64,000 nt of DNA, taken from assembly GCA_044228695.1 (NCBI GenBank), contig JBGAUK010000009.1:4374-68373 (forward strand). The letters run 5' to 3'. Within the stretch, counting starts at the first letter, position 1, and the number at the start of each line of letters is the position of its first letter. Of the stretch, positions 1 to 11,318 are shown piece by piece. The stretch comes from M0108 sp044228695. Its GTDB lineage: Bacteria; Pseudomonadota; Gammaproteobacteria; Chromatiales; Chromatiaceae. The notes below the pieces were generated by a model. That model ran no database searches, had not been told where the DNA came from, and saw only the letters and a list, made by a program, of their open reading frames with translations. Both the position numbers and the translations under genes were made by a program.

Positions 1-131
1 CCTTCGGCGTCCTGACGGTGGATTCGATCGAGCAGGCCATCGAGCGGGCGGGCACCAAGGCGGGCAACAAGGGCGCCGAGGCGGCCATGTCCGCCATCGA
101 GATGGTCAACGTGCTGCGCCAGCTCGACTGA
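1..131 (+). CDS. ribH: 6,7-dimethyl-8-ribityllumazine synthase, C-terminal end (partial)
   Basis: The window opens inside a reading frame (first full codon at base 3) that ends with TGA at 129-131. The visible 42 residues include a DSIEQAIERAG segment, then AGNKGAEAAM and a final helix ending VLRQLD. This is the typical C-terminus of lumazine synthase, the enzyme that joins the pyrimidine and dihydroxybutanone phosphate precursors in riboflavin synthesis. nusB follows after one base, and ribH-nusB is a classic gammaproteobacterial pair, which supports the call. The catalytic N-terminal two thirds lies outside the window. Confidence 0.9.
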   Translation, partial: FGVLTVDSIEQAIERAGTKAGNKGAEAAMSAIEMVNVLRQLD

Positions 132-132
132 G

Positions 133-765
133 ATGTCAGGACGCCGTAGCCAGGCGCGGCGCTATGCCGTGCTCGCCCTCTATCAGTGGCAGATCACCGG
201 CCTGGCGCCGGCCGATATTGTCCGTCATTTCTTTGATGACCCCGCCTGGATGCAGGTGGTTGCCGAGGGGCTGGGCCTCCACAAGGGCGAGCAGCAATCG
301 GTGGCGGACGCCCTCTATGACATGGCCCTCTTTCAGGCGCTGGTGCGGGGCGTGCCCGAGCAGGTCGAGGACCTGGACCGCCAGCTCCAGACTGTCCTCG
401 ACCGGCCCTTGATCCAGGTCACCCCCGTGGATCTGGCCATCCTGCGGCTCGGGGTTTACGAGCTGGTCCACAGCCCCCGCATCCCCTTCCGCGCCATCCT
501 CAACGAGGCCGTGGAACTGGCCAAGGAATTTGGCAGCACCGATGACAGCCATCGCTACGTCAACGGCATCCTCGATCGGCTGGCCCGCACCCTGAGGCCG
601 GAGGAATTCACGGACGCCCCCGCCCCGGAGACCCCGCGGACCTCCCGCAGGACGTCTGCGCCGGGCTCAAGGCGCGCCCGGTCCGCCGCCACGCCGCCGG
701 AGGCGCCGGCGACCCTCGCGACAGCGGAGCCCCCATTGGCGCCGGTCCCGGACGGCGACGCCTGA
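133..765 (+). CDS. nusB: Transcription antitermination protein NusB with a long C-terminal tail
   Basis: NusB binds boxA RNA together with NusE (S10) and supports rRNA antitermination. The N-terminal RRSQARRYAVLALYQWQ helix and the later PFRAILNEAVELAKEFG and YVNGILDRLAR segments are family signatures. NusB is usually about 140-160 residues; this one is 210, because a Pro/Ala/Thr-rich tail of about 50 residues follows the last conserved helix (from about base 610). The tail looks low-complexity and disordered. The ATG lies one base after the ribH stop, and the TTG start of thiL follows the stop by seven bases, so the genes are probably co-transcribed. Confidence 0.93.
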   Translation: MSGRRSQARRYAVLALYQWQITGLAPADIVRHFFDDPAWMQVVAEGLGLHKGEQQSVADALYDMALFQALVRGVPEQVEDLDRQLQTVLDRPLIQVTPVDLAILRLGVYELVHSPRIPFRAILNEAVELAKEFGSTDDSHRYVNGILDRLARTLRPEEFTDAPAPETPRTSRRTSAPGSRRARSAATPPEAPATLATAEPPLAPVPDGDA

Positions 766-772
766 GGCGTCC

Positions 773-1789
773 TTGTCGGAATTCGCCCTCATCCGCACCC
801 ACTTCGCCCGGCTCGGGGCGGAGCGGGGCGATGTCGTCCTGGGGGTAGGCGACGACTGCGCCCTGTTGCGGGTGCCGCCGGATCAGGAACTGGCGGTCAG
901 CATCGACACCCTGGTGGCCGGCGTCCATTTCCTGGCCGATGTCGATCCCCGGGCCCTGGGCCACAAGTGTCTGGCGGTGGGCCTGAGCGATCTCGCCGCC
1001 ATGGGGGCGACACCGGCCTGGGCGACCCTGGCCCTGACCCTGCCAGCGGAGGACCCAGCCTGGCTCGGGGCCTTTGCCGCGGGTTTCGACGCCCTGGCCC
1101 GGGCCCATGGGGTGGCCCTCGTCGGTGGCGACACCACCCGCGGGCCCCTGAGCATCGCGGTCCAGGTCCATGGCCTGGTGCCAGCGGGGCAGGCCATCCG
1201 CCGCTCCGGGGCCCGGCCCGGCGATCTGGTCTGCGTCAGCGGCACCCTGGGCGACGCCGGGCTGGCCCTGCGCGGCCTGCTGGCGGGTAAGCCCGTCGCG
1301 GCCTTCCCACGCGCCCGTCTGGAGCGGCCGACGCCGCGGCTGGCTCTGGGTCTCGCCCTGCGGGGCCGGGCGACGGCCATGATCGACATCTCCGACGGCT
1401 TGCTGGCGGACCTGGGGCATATTCTGGAGGAGAGCGCCGCCTGGTCAGGCGCCCCGGAGCCCCACCGGCTCGGCGCCGAGATCCGCCTGGCCGACCTGCC
1501 CCTGTCACCGCCCCTGCGGGCTCATCTCGCCATGTCCCCGGACTGGGCCTTGCCATTGGCCTCGGGTGACGACTATGAACTCTGCTTCACCCTGCCCCCG
1601 GATCAGGTGGCCAGCCTTGCCGCCCTCTCCCAGCGACTGGACTGCCCCCTGACCCCCATCGGCCGCATCCTGGCCGGGACCGAGGGGGAGGCTGGCACGG
1701 GACTGATCTGCCGCTGCCCGGATGGCTCCACCTGGAACCCCCCGCGGACGGGGTTCAATCATTTCCCGGACTCGGACTTAGGGCTATGA
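773..1789 (+). CDS. thiL: Thiamine-monophosphate kinase
   Basis: ThiL phosphorylates thiamine monophosphate to thiamine diphosphate, the active cofactor. The 338-residue product has the usual length. Family motifs are present: GVGDDCALL (ATP/Mg binding), SIDTLVAGVHF, GLSDLAAMGATP, VGGDTTRGPLSI and the late SGDDYELCF. The best N-terminus uses a TTG codon at 773, giving MSEFALIRTHF, which matches where ThiL proteins normally begin; a GAGG sequence just upstream, inside the end of nusB, can serve as ribosome binding site. The stop overlaps the pgpA start as ATGA, so the two are translationally coupled. Confidence 0.94.
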   Translation: MSEFALIRTHFARLGAERGDVVLGVGDDCALLRVPPDQELAVSIDTLVAGVHFLADVDPRALGHKCLAVGLSDLAAMGATPAWATLALTLPAEDPAWLGAFAAGFDALARAHGVALVGGDTTRGPLSIAVQVHGLVPAGQAIRRSGARPGDLVCVSGTLGDAGLALRGLLAGKPVAAFPRARLERPTPRLALGLALRGRATAMIDISDGLLADLGHILEESAAWSGAPEPHRLGAEIRLADLPLSPPLRAHLAMSPDWALPLASGDDYELCFTLPPDQVASLAALSQRLDCPLTPIGRILAGTEGEAGTGLICRCPDGSTWNPPRTGFNHFPDSDLGL

Positions 1790-2274
1790 CCGACCCCGCA
1801 CCCATCAATCCCCGTTGGGACTGGCGGCGGCCTCACCACTGGATCGCCTTCGGCTTTGGCGCGGGCCTCTCGCCCCTGGCCCCGGGCACGGCCGGCACCC
1901 TCGCCGCCATTCCCCTTTATCTGGTCCTCCAAGTCCTGTCGCCCCTGGCTTACCTGCTGATGCTGGCGGTCCTGTTTCTGGTGGGCCTCTGGGCTTGTGA
2001 TAAGACCGCCCAGGAACTCGGCGCCAGCGATCCCGGCGCTATCGTCTGGGACGAGATCCTCGGTTTTCTGGTCACCATGGCTCTGGCGCCCCCGGGGTGG
2101 ATCTGGATTCTCCTCGGCTTTATCCTCTTTCGCCTGTTCGACATCCTCAAGCCCTGGCCCATCGGGGCCCTGGACCGGCAGGTCAAGGGTGGCCTCGGCA
2201 TCCTCCTGGACGACCTGGTCGCCGGGGTCATGGCCTGGGGTCTCCTGCAACTTCTGATAGCCCTGAGCCGCTAA
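1786..2274 (+). CDS. pgpA: Phosphatidylglycerophosphatase A
   Basis: This inner-membrane enzyme removes phosphate from phosphatidylglycerophosphate to give phosphatidylglycerol. The 162-residue product carries the PgpA hallmarks: a GxGLSPLAPGTAGTLAAIP loop near the N-terminus and DPGAIVWDEILGF with the catalytic acidic residues. Four hydrophobic segments are visible, ending in a leucine-rich helix. It overlaps thiL by four bases, an arrangement common in gammaproteobacteria. Confidence 0.94.
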   Translation: MTDPAPINPRWDWRRPHHWIAFGFGAGLSPLAPGTAGTLAAIPLYLVLQVLSPLAYLLMLAVLFLVGLWACDKTAQELGASDPGAIVWDEILGFLVTMALAPPGWIWILLGFILFRLFDILKPWPIGALDRQVKGGLGILLDDLVAGVMAWGLLQLLIALSR

Positions 2275-2318
2275 CCCCTAGCCCGGGGTTCCCATCCTTA
2301 TCCTGGAGCCCGACCCTC

Positions 2319-2870
2319 ATGCCCATCCCGTCCCGATTCGCGACTTCCCACCCCATGAACCGCCGGCGCTTCCTCGCCACCGCCACGGGTCTGGCCCTGG
2401 CAGCGCTCACCCCGTCCGCCTGGGCCCTGGACAAGGGCCTGACACCTCTGGAGTCCCCCACGCCTGCGCCAGCCTTGCGGCTGCAAGACCTGCAGGGCAA
2501 GACCATCGATCTCGCTCAATACCGGGGGCGCGTGGTGCTGGTGAATTTCTGGGCCACCTGGTGCCCGCCCTGCCGCAAGGAGTTCCCCTCCCTGGGCCGG
2601 GTGCGCAAACTCTTCAAGCCCGAGGACTTCGAGGTCCTGGCCGTCAACGTGGACGAAGACCGGGCAACGGCCCTGGCCTTCGCGGGGTCGCCAGGCTTCC
2701 CCATCCTGCTCGACACCAACTCGAAGGCCACCATGACCTGGCCGATCAAGGGCCTGCCAACCAGTTTCATCATCGATACCCAGGGGCGGCTGGCCTACAG
2801 CCTCGCCGGGGAACAGGAATTCGATGACCCCGAGGTGGTGGATGCGATCCGGGGCCTGCTACAACACTGA
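2319..2870 (+). CDS. TlpA/ResA-like thioredoxin-fold protein, Tat-exported
   Basis: This is a periplasmic thiol-disulfide oxidoreductase of the TlpA/ResA type. I chose the ATG at 2319 because a CTGGAG ribosome binding site lies about ten bases upstream; a second ATG at 2355 has no such site. From 2319 the protein is 183 residues. A twin-arginine signal is visible (NRRRFLA at residues 14-20, then a hydrophobic stretch and a likely cut after SAWA). The mature part has the redox motif WCPPC at residues 81-85 and the cis-proline loop KGLPTSFIID. It could serve cytochrome c maturation or general disulfide reduction; nothing nearby decides. It is convergent with the next gene. Confidence 0.85.
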   Translation: MPIPSRFATSHPMNRRRFLATATGLALAALTPSAWALDKGLTPLESPTPAPALRLQDLQGKTIDLAQYRGRVVLVNFWATWCPPCRKEFPSLGRVRKLFKPEDFEVLAVNVDEDRATALAFAGSPGFPILLDTNSKATMTWPIKGLPTSFIIDTQGRLAYSLAGEQEFDDPEVVDAIRGLLQH

Positions 2871-2937
2871 AGGGCGAGCCGCTGCTCCAAACCCTGGGCG
2901 GGGTCAGTGCCCGGCTGGCGCCCGGCCTGTCCCGCGG

Positions 2938-5538
<2,601 letters not shown>

Positions 5539-5567
5539 GGGGGGAGACGCGGTTGGGTGGTTGAAAA

Positions 5568-6770
5568 CTAGGTGGCCTGGGCGCGGCACAGGGCATAGAT
5601 GGCCGTGGTGTAGTTGTGATATTCGTTGTTACCGCCCAGGCGGGCGAACTCACCGAAGCCGTACATGCCGAGCCAGGGGGGAATCTGGCCGTCGCGGGAG
5701 AGGGGAAATTGCATGCGACTCACCAGTTCTTCCTTCATCACCCGGTTGAAGAGGAAGCGCCCGCGCGCCAGGCAGTCGGCGTGAAAGACGGCGACGATCT
5801 CCCGCCCGGCGATGCGCGCCACCATCTGGTCCATCATGCGATCCATGTCATTGAAGATGCGGTCCTCGTCACGCACCGTCAGCCACAGACGGGTACCCTC
5901 GGGGCAGCTGGTGGCATAGTGCATGGCGCCGTCCGGGTCGCGCTTGGTGACCACCCGCAGGATGTGGTCGTTGCCGTATTCGGCGGCCAGCTCGGGAGAC
6001 AAGCGTTCCGCCAGGGCGCCGATCGGGATGGTGTCGCCACAGGAGGCGGACTCGGTCAGGGCCAGGCGTCGGGTGAATTCCCCCCAGGCCGGGCGGCCGT
6101 CGAGTTCGAGGATGCGGTTGCCCTCGGAGCGGGTCACTACTAGCGGCTCGCCCACGGCGATAAAGCCATGGGTGGCCTGGGTGATGACCTCCAGGCTGGG
6201 ATCGGCGAAGCCCACCGCGTAGGCGGCGTGCTCAAAAACCTTGTCATCCACCATCTGGAAGCTGGCAATACCCTTCATATTGTCGGCGGAGGTGGCGCCG
6301 AAAATGGTGACTTGGGGCCCGAACACCGACTCGATGCCGGCGATGCAGCGGTCGTCGGCGATATCGATGCCGGAGGCCAGCAAATAGACCATATTGACGC
6401 CGCTATTGGTGGCCTTGAGCTGGGCCGCCAGCTCGGCGGCCTTCTCAAAGGAGTTGTGACCGTAAATGCCATCCACCGCCGCCACGGCGATCTCGGCGGC
6501 GCCGCGCACCGCCATGATGGCCAGGTCCTTCATGGATTCGCTCACCCCCTCCCGGCCGACGATGCCGCAGCAGGAAGATCCGACCACCCGGGCGCTGGGG
6601 GCGAGCCGGCGGGTCTCGGCCAGCAGGGCAGGATAATCGTGTCCCAGGGAGGCGTGGATGATCACCAGGTCACAGTCGGTGTTGCCCTCGCCGAGGGCAG
6701 CCTCCAGACACTCGGCGATGGCGCGACGCGAATTCACCATGCGGGTACTGGCGGAAAAGAACTGCAACAT
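5568..6770 (-). CDS. FIST-domain sensor, NosP-like
   Basis: The start is ATG at 6770 (MLQFFSAST), with GAGGA nine bases upstream; the frame is open for 48 further codons with no good site. The 400-residue product fits the FIST family: FIST_N with a VVGSSCCGIVGREG loop and an IFGATSADN segment, then FIST_C ending in GEFARLGGNNEYHNYTTA. FIST proteins of this size encoded beside a hybrid kinase include NosP, a haem-based nitric oxide sensor that controls kinase autophosphorylation. That gene pairing and the length support a NosP-like role, but I cannot identify the haem ligand with certainty. An alternative is sensing of another small ligand such as an amino acid. Confidence 0.75.
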   Translation of the reverse strand: MLQFFSASTRMVNSRRAIAECLEAALGEGNTDCDLVIIHASLGHDYPALLAETRRLAPSARVVGSSCCGIVGREGVSESMKDLAIMAVRGAAEIAVAAVDGIYGHNSFEKAAELAAQLKATNSGVNMVYLLASGIDIADDRCIAGIESVFGPQVTIFGATSADNMKGIASFQMVDDKVFEHAAYAVGFADPSLEVITQATHGFIAVGEPLVVTRSEGNRILELDGRPAWGEFTRRLALTESASCGDTIPIGALAERLSPELAAEYGNDHILRVVTKRDPDGAMHYATSCPEGTRLWLTVRDEDRIFNDMDRMMDQMVARIAGREIVAVFHADCLARGRFLFNRVMKEELVSRMQFPLSRDGQIPPWLGMYGFGEFARLGGNNEYHNYTTAIYALCRAQAT

Positions 6771-6869
6771 GTCTTGGTCCTCGGGTGGTGGCGAAAGATG
6801 AAAATGTACCAGGAATTTGCCCCGCGGCGTGAGAGTCAGGAGGCTTGTTGGCGGGACACTGGAGGGAAA

Positions 6870-6887
6870 CGGGGCGAGATCGCCCCG
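6870..6887 (-). terminator. Hairpin between the REC-GGDEF gene and the FIST gene
   Basis: Two 8-base arms (CGGGGCGA and TCGCCCCG) are separated by two bases. On the minus strand the hairpin is followed by TTTCCC, so it is terminator-like for the gene ending at 7003. It also lies 100 bases upstream of the FIST start. Confidence 0.4.
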
Positions 6888-7002
6888 CTTGATCCGGGGG
6901 CTAGGGGTTGCCATCCGGGGTCGTCACTAACCTCTGTCCCACGGAGATGAGCTGGATATGGCCGACATCCTTGCCGCACAGGGCTGGGGGTTGGTTTGAG
7001 CC

Positions 7003-7905
7003 TCACCCTCGGGCGCGGGTCATGCACACCCGGTTGCGGCCCTGCCGCTTGGCCTCGAAGAGTTGGAGATCGGCCGCCTCGATGAGACCGGAGGGCGAGG
7101 TCTCCGGCGTTGGTTGGCGGAGGGCGGCACCGATGCTGATGGTTACCCAGGGGGAAATCGGCGAGTCACCATGGGGTATCTGGAGCGCCTCGACAGCGGC
7201 CCGGATCTTCTCGGTCACTGCCGCCAGGGCATTGGCATCCAGGTCACTGAAGAGGCAGACAAACTCCTCCCCGCCATAGCGGGCCACGAAATCGCCTCCG
7301 CGCTTGAGTGCCGCGGTCAAGGCGTCGGCAACCGCGCGCAGGCAGTCATCACCGCTGAGGTGGCCGTGAGCGTCGTTGTATTGCTTGAAGAGATCCACAT
7401 CGATCATGGCCGCCCCTAGCTGATCACCGGAGCGGATCGAACGTCGCCATTCCTCATCGAGTCGCGCATCGAAGGCCCGGCGGTTGGGTATGCCGGTCAA
7501 GCCATCGACGTGGGACAGGCGTTCGAGGATGTCCCGCTGATGCTTGAGTTCCAGATGGCTTTTGACGCGCACCCGGACGATGGGCTCCTTGAAAGGCTTG
7601 GTGATGTAATCCACCGCGCCCAATCCCAAACCTCGGGTCTCGTCCTCTACATCCGCCAGGGCGGTAATGAAGATGACCGGTATTGCTCGGAGGAGCGGGT
7701 CCGCCTTGAGCGCAGCGCAGACCTGATAGCCGTCCATGTCGGGCATCATGACGTCCAGCAAAATCAGATCCGGGGCACAGGTCTCCGCCAGTTTCAGGGC
7801 CTGGCGCCCGTTAGTGGCGGCGGAAATCTCATGGCCGTCATCAACCAGCATCCTGCTCAAGACCCGGATGTTGTCAGGCACGTCATCTACGATCAAGATG
7901 CGCAT
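7003..7905 (-). CDS. Response regulator with diguanylate cyclase output (REC-GGDEF)
   Basis: The 300-residue protein has a receiver domain (residues 1-120) with the acidic pair in LIVDDVPD, phospho-acceptor Asp51 in LLDVMMPDMDG and the conserved lysine in ITKPFKEP. A GGDEF domain follows (about 130-295) with an intact GGEEF signature at 211-215 and an RGGD inhibitory site five residues before it. It should make cyclic di-GMP when phosphorylated and be limited by product feedback. It is on the same strand and 232 bases upstream of the FIST gene, so a plausible chain is FIST sensor, hybrid kinase, this cyclase. That link is inference from position. Confidence 0.9.
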   Translation of the reverse strand: MRILIVDDVPDNIRVLSRMLVDDGHEISAATNGRQALKLAETCAPDLILLDVMMPDMDGYQVCAALKADPLLRAIPVIFITALADVEDETRGLGLGAVDYITKPFKEPIVRVRVKSHLELKHQRDILERLSHVDGLTGIPNRRAFDARLDEEWRRSIRSGDQLGAAMIDVDLFKQYNDAHGHLSGDDCLRAVADALTAALKRGGDFVARYGGEEFVCLFSDLDANALAAVTEKIRAAVEALQIPHGDSPISPWVTISIGAALRQPTPETSPSGLIEAADLQLFEAKRQGRNRVCMTRARG

Positions 7906-7912
7906 GACATGC

Positions 7913-7981
7913 CCCTAATGGGTGTTACCGCATGGTTCATGGCCTTCTCCCTAACTACTACTTGAGTTATACCTATTAGGG
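7913..7981. promoter_or_regulatory. Divergent intergenic region with a spaced inverted repeat
   Basis: The 112 bases between the divergent genes starting at 7905 (minus) and 8018 (plus) must hold both promoters. They contain an inverted pair, CCCTAATGGGT at 7913-7923 and ACCTATTAGGG at 7971-7981, matching at 10 of 11 positions and 47 bases apart. A dimeric regulator could bind both arms. The left arm also supplies the AGGGG ribosome binding site of the minus gene, so part of the match may have another cause. Confidence 0.25.
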
Positions 7982-8017
7982 CAATGATGCCGCATTTCGC
8001 GAAAATCTTCCCGACTC

Positions 8018-11000
8018 GTGAGTCCCCGACCCATCCCCCCGCCTCAAACCTCAGGTAGCCGGACGATGTTGTCCTTTAAAGACCCCTCGCGCCAGGCGCG
8101 CCCTCTGTTCCAGGCCCTACCCGGCGTGATACTGGCCGGCGGCCTGGCATTGACCTGGCTGCTGGGGGCACAACTGGCTGGCCACGAGCGCGCTTTGGAA
8201 CGGGCGGAATTTGAACTCCGCGTCACCGAGATCGTCAGTAGTCTCCAGCGACGGATGCTCGCCAACGCCCAGATTCTACATGGGGTGGCCGGACTTTTCG
8301 CCAGCGGCGGCGCGGTCACCCGCGATGAATTTCACCGCTATGTGGAGGCGCTGCGGCTCCCCGAGTCCTTTTCTGGTATCCAGGGGATCGGCTACGCGAC
8401 CCTGGTGCAGACCGCCGAGAAGGCGCGCCACCTGGCCTTCATGCGCGCCCAGGGCCTCCCCGACTACGACATCCACCCGCCCGGGGACCGGGAGGCCTAC
8501 TCGGCGGTTATTTTCGTCGAGCCCTTTGACTGGCGGAACCAGCGCGCCATCGGCTTCGACTTGTTGACCGACCCGGTGCGCGCCGCCGCCGCGGCCAGCG
8601 CCCGAGATGAAAACCAGGTGGCCCTGTCCGATCCGGTGACCCTGAAACAGGAAACCGACCAGGACGTCCAGGCCGGGGTCCTGATCCTTCTACCGGACTA
8701 TCGCCCCGATCTCCCGCTGGATACCCCCGAGCAACGGCGGCTAGCCCTACGGGGCTGGATCTACGCGGCCATCCGCGTACAGGACCTGATGGACGCCTAT
8801 CTGGGGGGCGAATATCCCGAATTATCGCGGCGGCTCGCCATCGAAATACACGCGGGGGACTCCCAGAGTCCCGATACGCTGCTTTTCAGTTCCAACCCGG
8901 AGCCGGCCACCAGGCACTATCAACTTGTTGGCGAACGCTGGATGACCTTTGGGGGCAATGAATGGAACATCCGGATTGCGGCCTTGCCAGACTACCTGAG
9001 CTTCGAACGCGACGGCGATCACAGCCGCACGGTCATGGCTGCCGGCGTACTCCTGACCCTCGCCCTCGCCGGGACCGTCTTTGTCATGGTCCGCAACCAC
9101 CTGCGGGTCACCGCGGCCCTGGCGGCCGCCGATCGCTCCAATCTGGCCCTGGCCGAGCGCACCCGCGAACTGGCGGCCAGCGAGGGACGCGTGCAGGCCA
9201 AGTTGGAGGCGCTTCTATCACCGGAAGGGGACCTGGAGACCCTGGATCTGGCCGACATCATCGACTGCCGTGAGCTGCAGAGCATCATGGAGAATTTCTT
9301 CCGGCTCACCAACCTCGCGGTGGCCCTGCTGGACCTGAAGGGTCGGGTGCTGGTGGCCACCGGTTGGCAGGATATCTGTACCCAGTTCCATCGCGTCCAC
9401 CCTGACACCGCCCATAACTGTCTGGAGAGCGACACCCAACTCTCGCAGGGTGTCGAGGCGGGCAGCTTCCGTGCCTATCGCTGCAAGAACGGCATGCTGG
9501 ATGTCGCCACCCCGATCATGATCGGTGGCAGGCATGTCGGCAATCTGTTCCTTGGCCAGTTTTTCTTCGAGGACGAGCCGCTGGAGCGGGAGGCGTTCAG
9601 GGCTCAGGCCCGTCGCTACGGTTTCGACGAGGCGGCCTACCTCGCTGCCTATGACCGGGTACCGCGCTGGAGCCGCGAAAAGGTGAGTCTGGTGATGCAT
9701 TTTTATATGCAGTTCGCACAGATGATCTCGCGCCTGAGTCACGGCAACCTTCAGTTGGCGCGAGCACTGACCGAAGTGCAACGCGGACAAGAGGCCCTGG
9801 TCGCTGCCAAAGAGAAGGCCGAGGCGGCCAACCGGGCCAAATCCATCTTTCTGGCCAACATGAGCCATGAAATCCGCACCCCCCTGAATGCGGTCCTTGG
9901 CTTCGCCCAGGTACTGGCCCGGGACACGGGTCTGAACGCCGCCCAGCGCGAGAGCCTGGTCACGATCCAGCGCGGCGGCGAGCACCTCCTGGCCCTCATC
10001 AACGACATCCTCGACATGGCCAAGATCGATGCCGGTCGCATGACTAGCCAGGTGGCGCCCTTCGACCTCCCGCAACTGATCGCCGAGATCGAGGCCTTCT
10101 TCCGCCAGGCCGCGCGCGACCGCGGGCTGAACCTGTTCGTCGAACCAGGCCCGATCCCCCGCTATGTGGTCGGCGACAAGCAGCGTCTCCGCCAGGTTCT
10201 GATCAACCTGATGGGCAATGCCATCAAGTTCACCCGGGTCGGGGGCGTGACGCTGCGGGTCGCCCGAGTCACCGGGGAGGATATTCGCTTCAGCGTCGAG
10301 GACACCGGCCTGGGGATAGCCCCGGAGGAACGGGATCGGCTCTTCAAACCCTTCAGTCAGACCACCACGGGCCACCAGGTCGGAGAAGGGACCGGCCTGG
10401 GTCTGGCCCTCTGCACCCAATACCTGCGGCTCATGGGCGGGGAGATAAGCCTGGACAGCACGCCGGGCCAGGGAAGTTGCTTTTCCTTCAGACTCCGGCT
10501 GCCGCCGACGGACGCCGAGGCCCCGGCCGATGCCCAGGAACAGACTTCCGTGGTTGGCCTGGAGCCTGGCCAGCCAGTCCGCCGGGTCCTCATCGTCGAT
10601 GACCTGGCGGACAACCGGGAACCGCTGCGGGCCCTGCTGGCGTCCCTCGATCCGGAATCCACCCTGCTGGAATTCCGCGAGGCGGCCGACGGCGGTGAGG
10701 CTGTGGCGCTCTGGGAGACCTGGAGGCCCAACGTCATCTTTATGGACATGCGGATGCCGGGGCTGTCGGGCGAGGAGGCCACCCGCGAGATCCGGGCCCT
10801 AGAGGCGGATCGTCCCGACAGGTTGCGAACGGTCATCGTGGCGCTCACCGCCAATGCTTTCAATGACAGCCGCGATCAGTTCCTGGCTAACGGCTGCGAC
10901 GAGTTTCTTGGTAAGCCGTTCCGGGCGGAGGACCTGTTCGCCCTCCTGGAACACCATGCCGGTCTCCGCTTTATCCGGGCCGGGGCAGAGCCGGCAACCC

Positions 11001-11317
11001 CGGTGCCCTTAGCGCCGGAAGAACTGACGGCGCGCCTGGCCGCCCTTCCCCAGGCATGGCGCTCCGCCCTAAAGGATGCGGTGGTATTGGGTGATTTCGG
11101 TCGGATCACCAAGCTCATCGAGCCCTGCGATGAGCGCGACCCCGCGCTGGGCAAGCGGTTGGCGCAGTGGGCCTACCACTATGATCTCGAGGCCTTTTCA
11201 CGCGCCCTGTCGGGTCTCGAGAGGCCGCCGCTAGCGAGCGGGGAGGGCGTGCTTGAGCAAGTTCCCGGAGCCGCTGGATTTGGCCCGCGCTCAGGCACCG
11301 CAGAGGGGCGCGATTGA
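8018..11317 (+). CDS. CHASE-PocR hybrid histidine kinase with receiver
   Basis: This is a 1099-residue membrane sensor. A transmembrane helix (about 34-50) is followed by a periplasmic CHASE domain (about 70-290, with GIQGIGYA and FDWRNQRAIGFD), a second helix near 345-365, a coiled coil, then a cytoplasmic PocR sensory domain (about 412-577, with conserved cysteines in HNCLESD and RCKNGM and a GNLFLGQF strand). HisKA has His617 in ANMSHEIRTP; HATPase follows; the receiver has VDDLADN and phospho-acceptor Asp910 in FMDMRMP. A helical tail of about 80 residues ends the protein. The start is uncertain: GTG at 8018 is the longest, and ATG at 8066 (MLSFKDPS) is the main alternative. It heads a plus-strand operon; the next ATG is one base after its stop. 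Confidence 0.87.
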   Translation: MSPRPIPPPQTSGSRTMLSFKDPSRQARPLFQALPGVILAGGLALTWLLGAQLAGHERALERAEFELRVTEIVSSLQRRMLANAQILHGVAGLFASGGAVTRDEFHRYVEALRLPESFSGIQGIGYATLVQTAEKARHLAFMRAQGLPDYDIHPPGDREAYSAVIFVEPFDWRNQRAIGFDLLTDPVRAAAAASARDENQVALSDPVTLKQETDQDVQAGVLILLPDYRPDLPLDTPEQRRLALRGWIYAAIRVQDLMDAYLGGEYPELSRRLAIEIHAGDSQSPDTLLFSSNPEPATRHYQLVGERWMTFGGNEWNIRIAALPDYLSFERDGDHSRTVMAAGVLLTLALAGTVFVMVRNHLRVTAALAAADRSNLALAERTRELAASEGRVQAKLEALLSPEGDLETLDLADIIDCRELQSIMENFFRLTNLAVALLDLKGRVLVATGWQDICTQFHRVHPDTAHNCLESDTQLSQGVEAGSFRAYRCKNGMLDVATPIMIGGRHVGNLFLGQFFFEDEPLEREAFRAQARRYGFDEAAYLAAYDRVPRWSREKVSLVMHFYMQFAQMISRLSHGNLQLARALTEVQRGQEALVAAKEKAEAANRAKSIFLANMSHEIRTPLNAVLGFAQVLARDTGLNAAQRESLVTIQRGGEHLLALINDILDMAKIDAGRMTSQVAPFDLPQLIAEIEAFFRQAARDRGLNLFVEPGPIPRYVVGDKQRLRQVLINLMGNAIKFTRVGGVTLRVARVTGEDIRFSVEDTGLGIAPEERDRLFKPFSQTTTGHQVGEGTGLGLALCTQYLRLMGGEISLDSTPGQGSCFSFRLRLPPTDAEAPADAQEQTSVVGLEPGQPVRRVLIVDDLADNREPLRALLASLDPESTLLEFREAADGGEAVALWETWRPNVIFMDMRMPGLSGEEATREIRALEADRPDRLRTVIVALTANAFNDSRDQFLANGCDEFLGKPFRAEDLFALLEHHAGLRFIRAGAEPATPVPLAPEELTARLAALPQAWRSALKDAVVLGDFGRITKLIEPCDERDPALGKRLAQWAYHYDLEAFSRALSGLERPPLASGEGVLEQVPGAAGFGPRSGTAEGRD

Positions 11318-11318
11318 C

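Noticed and set aside
2097..2318. Upstream extension of the thioredoxin-like gene overlapping pgpA
   Set aside because: The extra residues have no homology and run antiparallel to reading sense in pgpA's alternative frame; the Tat signal and ribosome binding site place the start at 2319.
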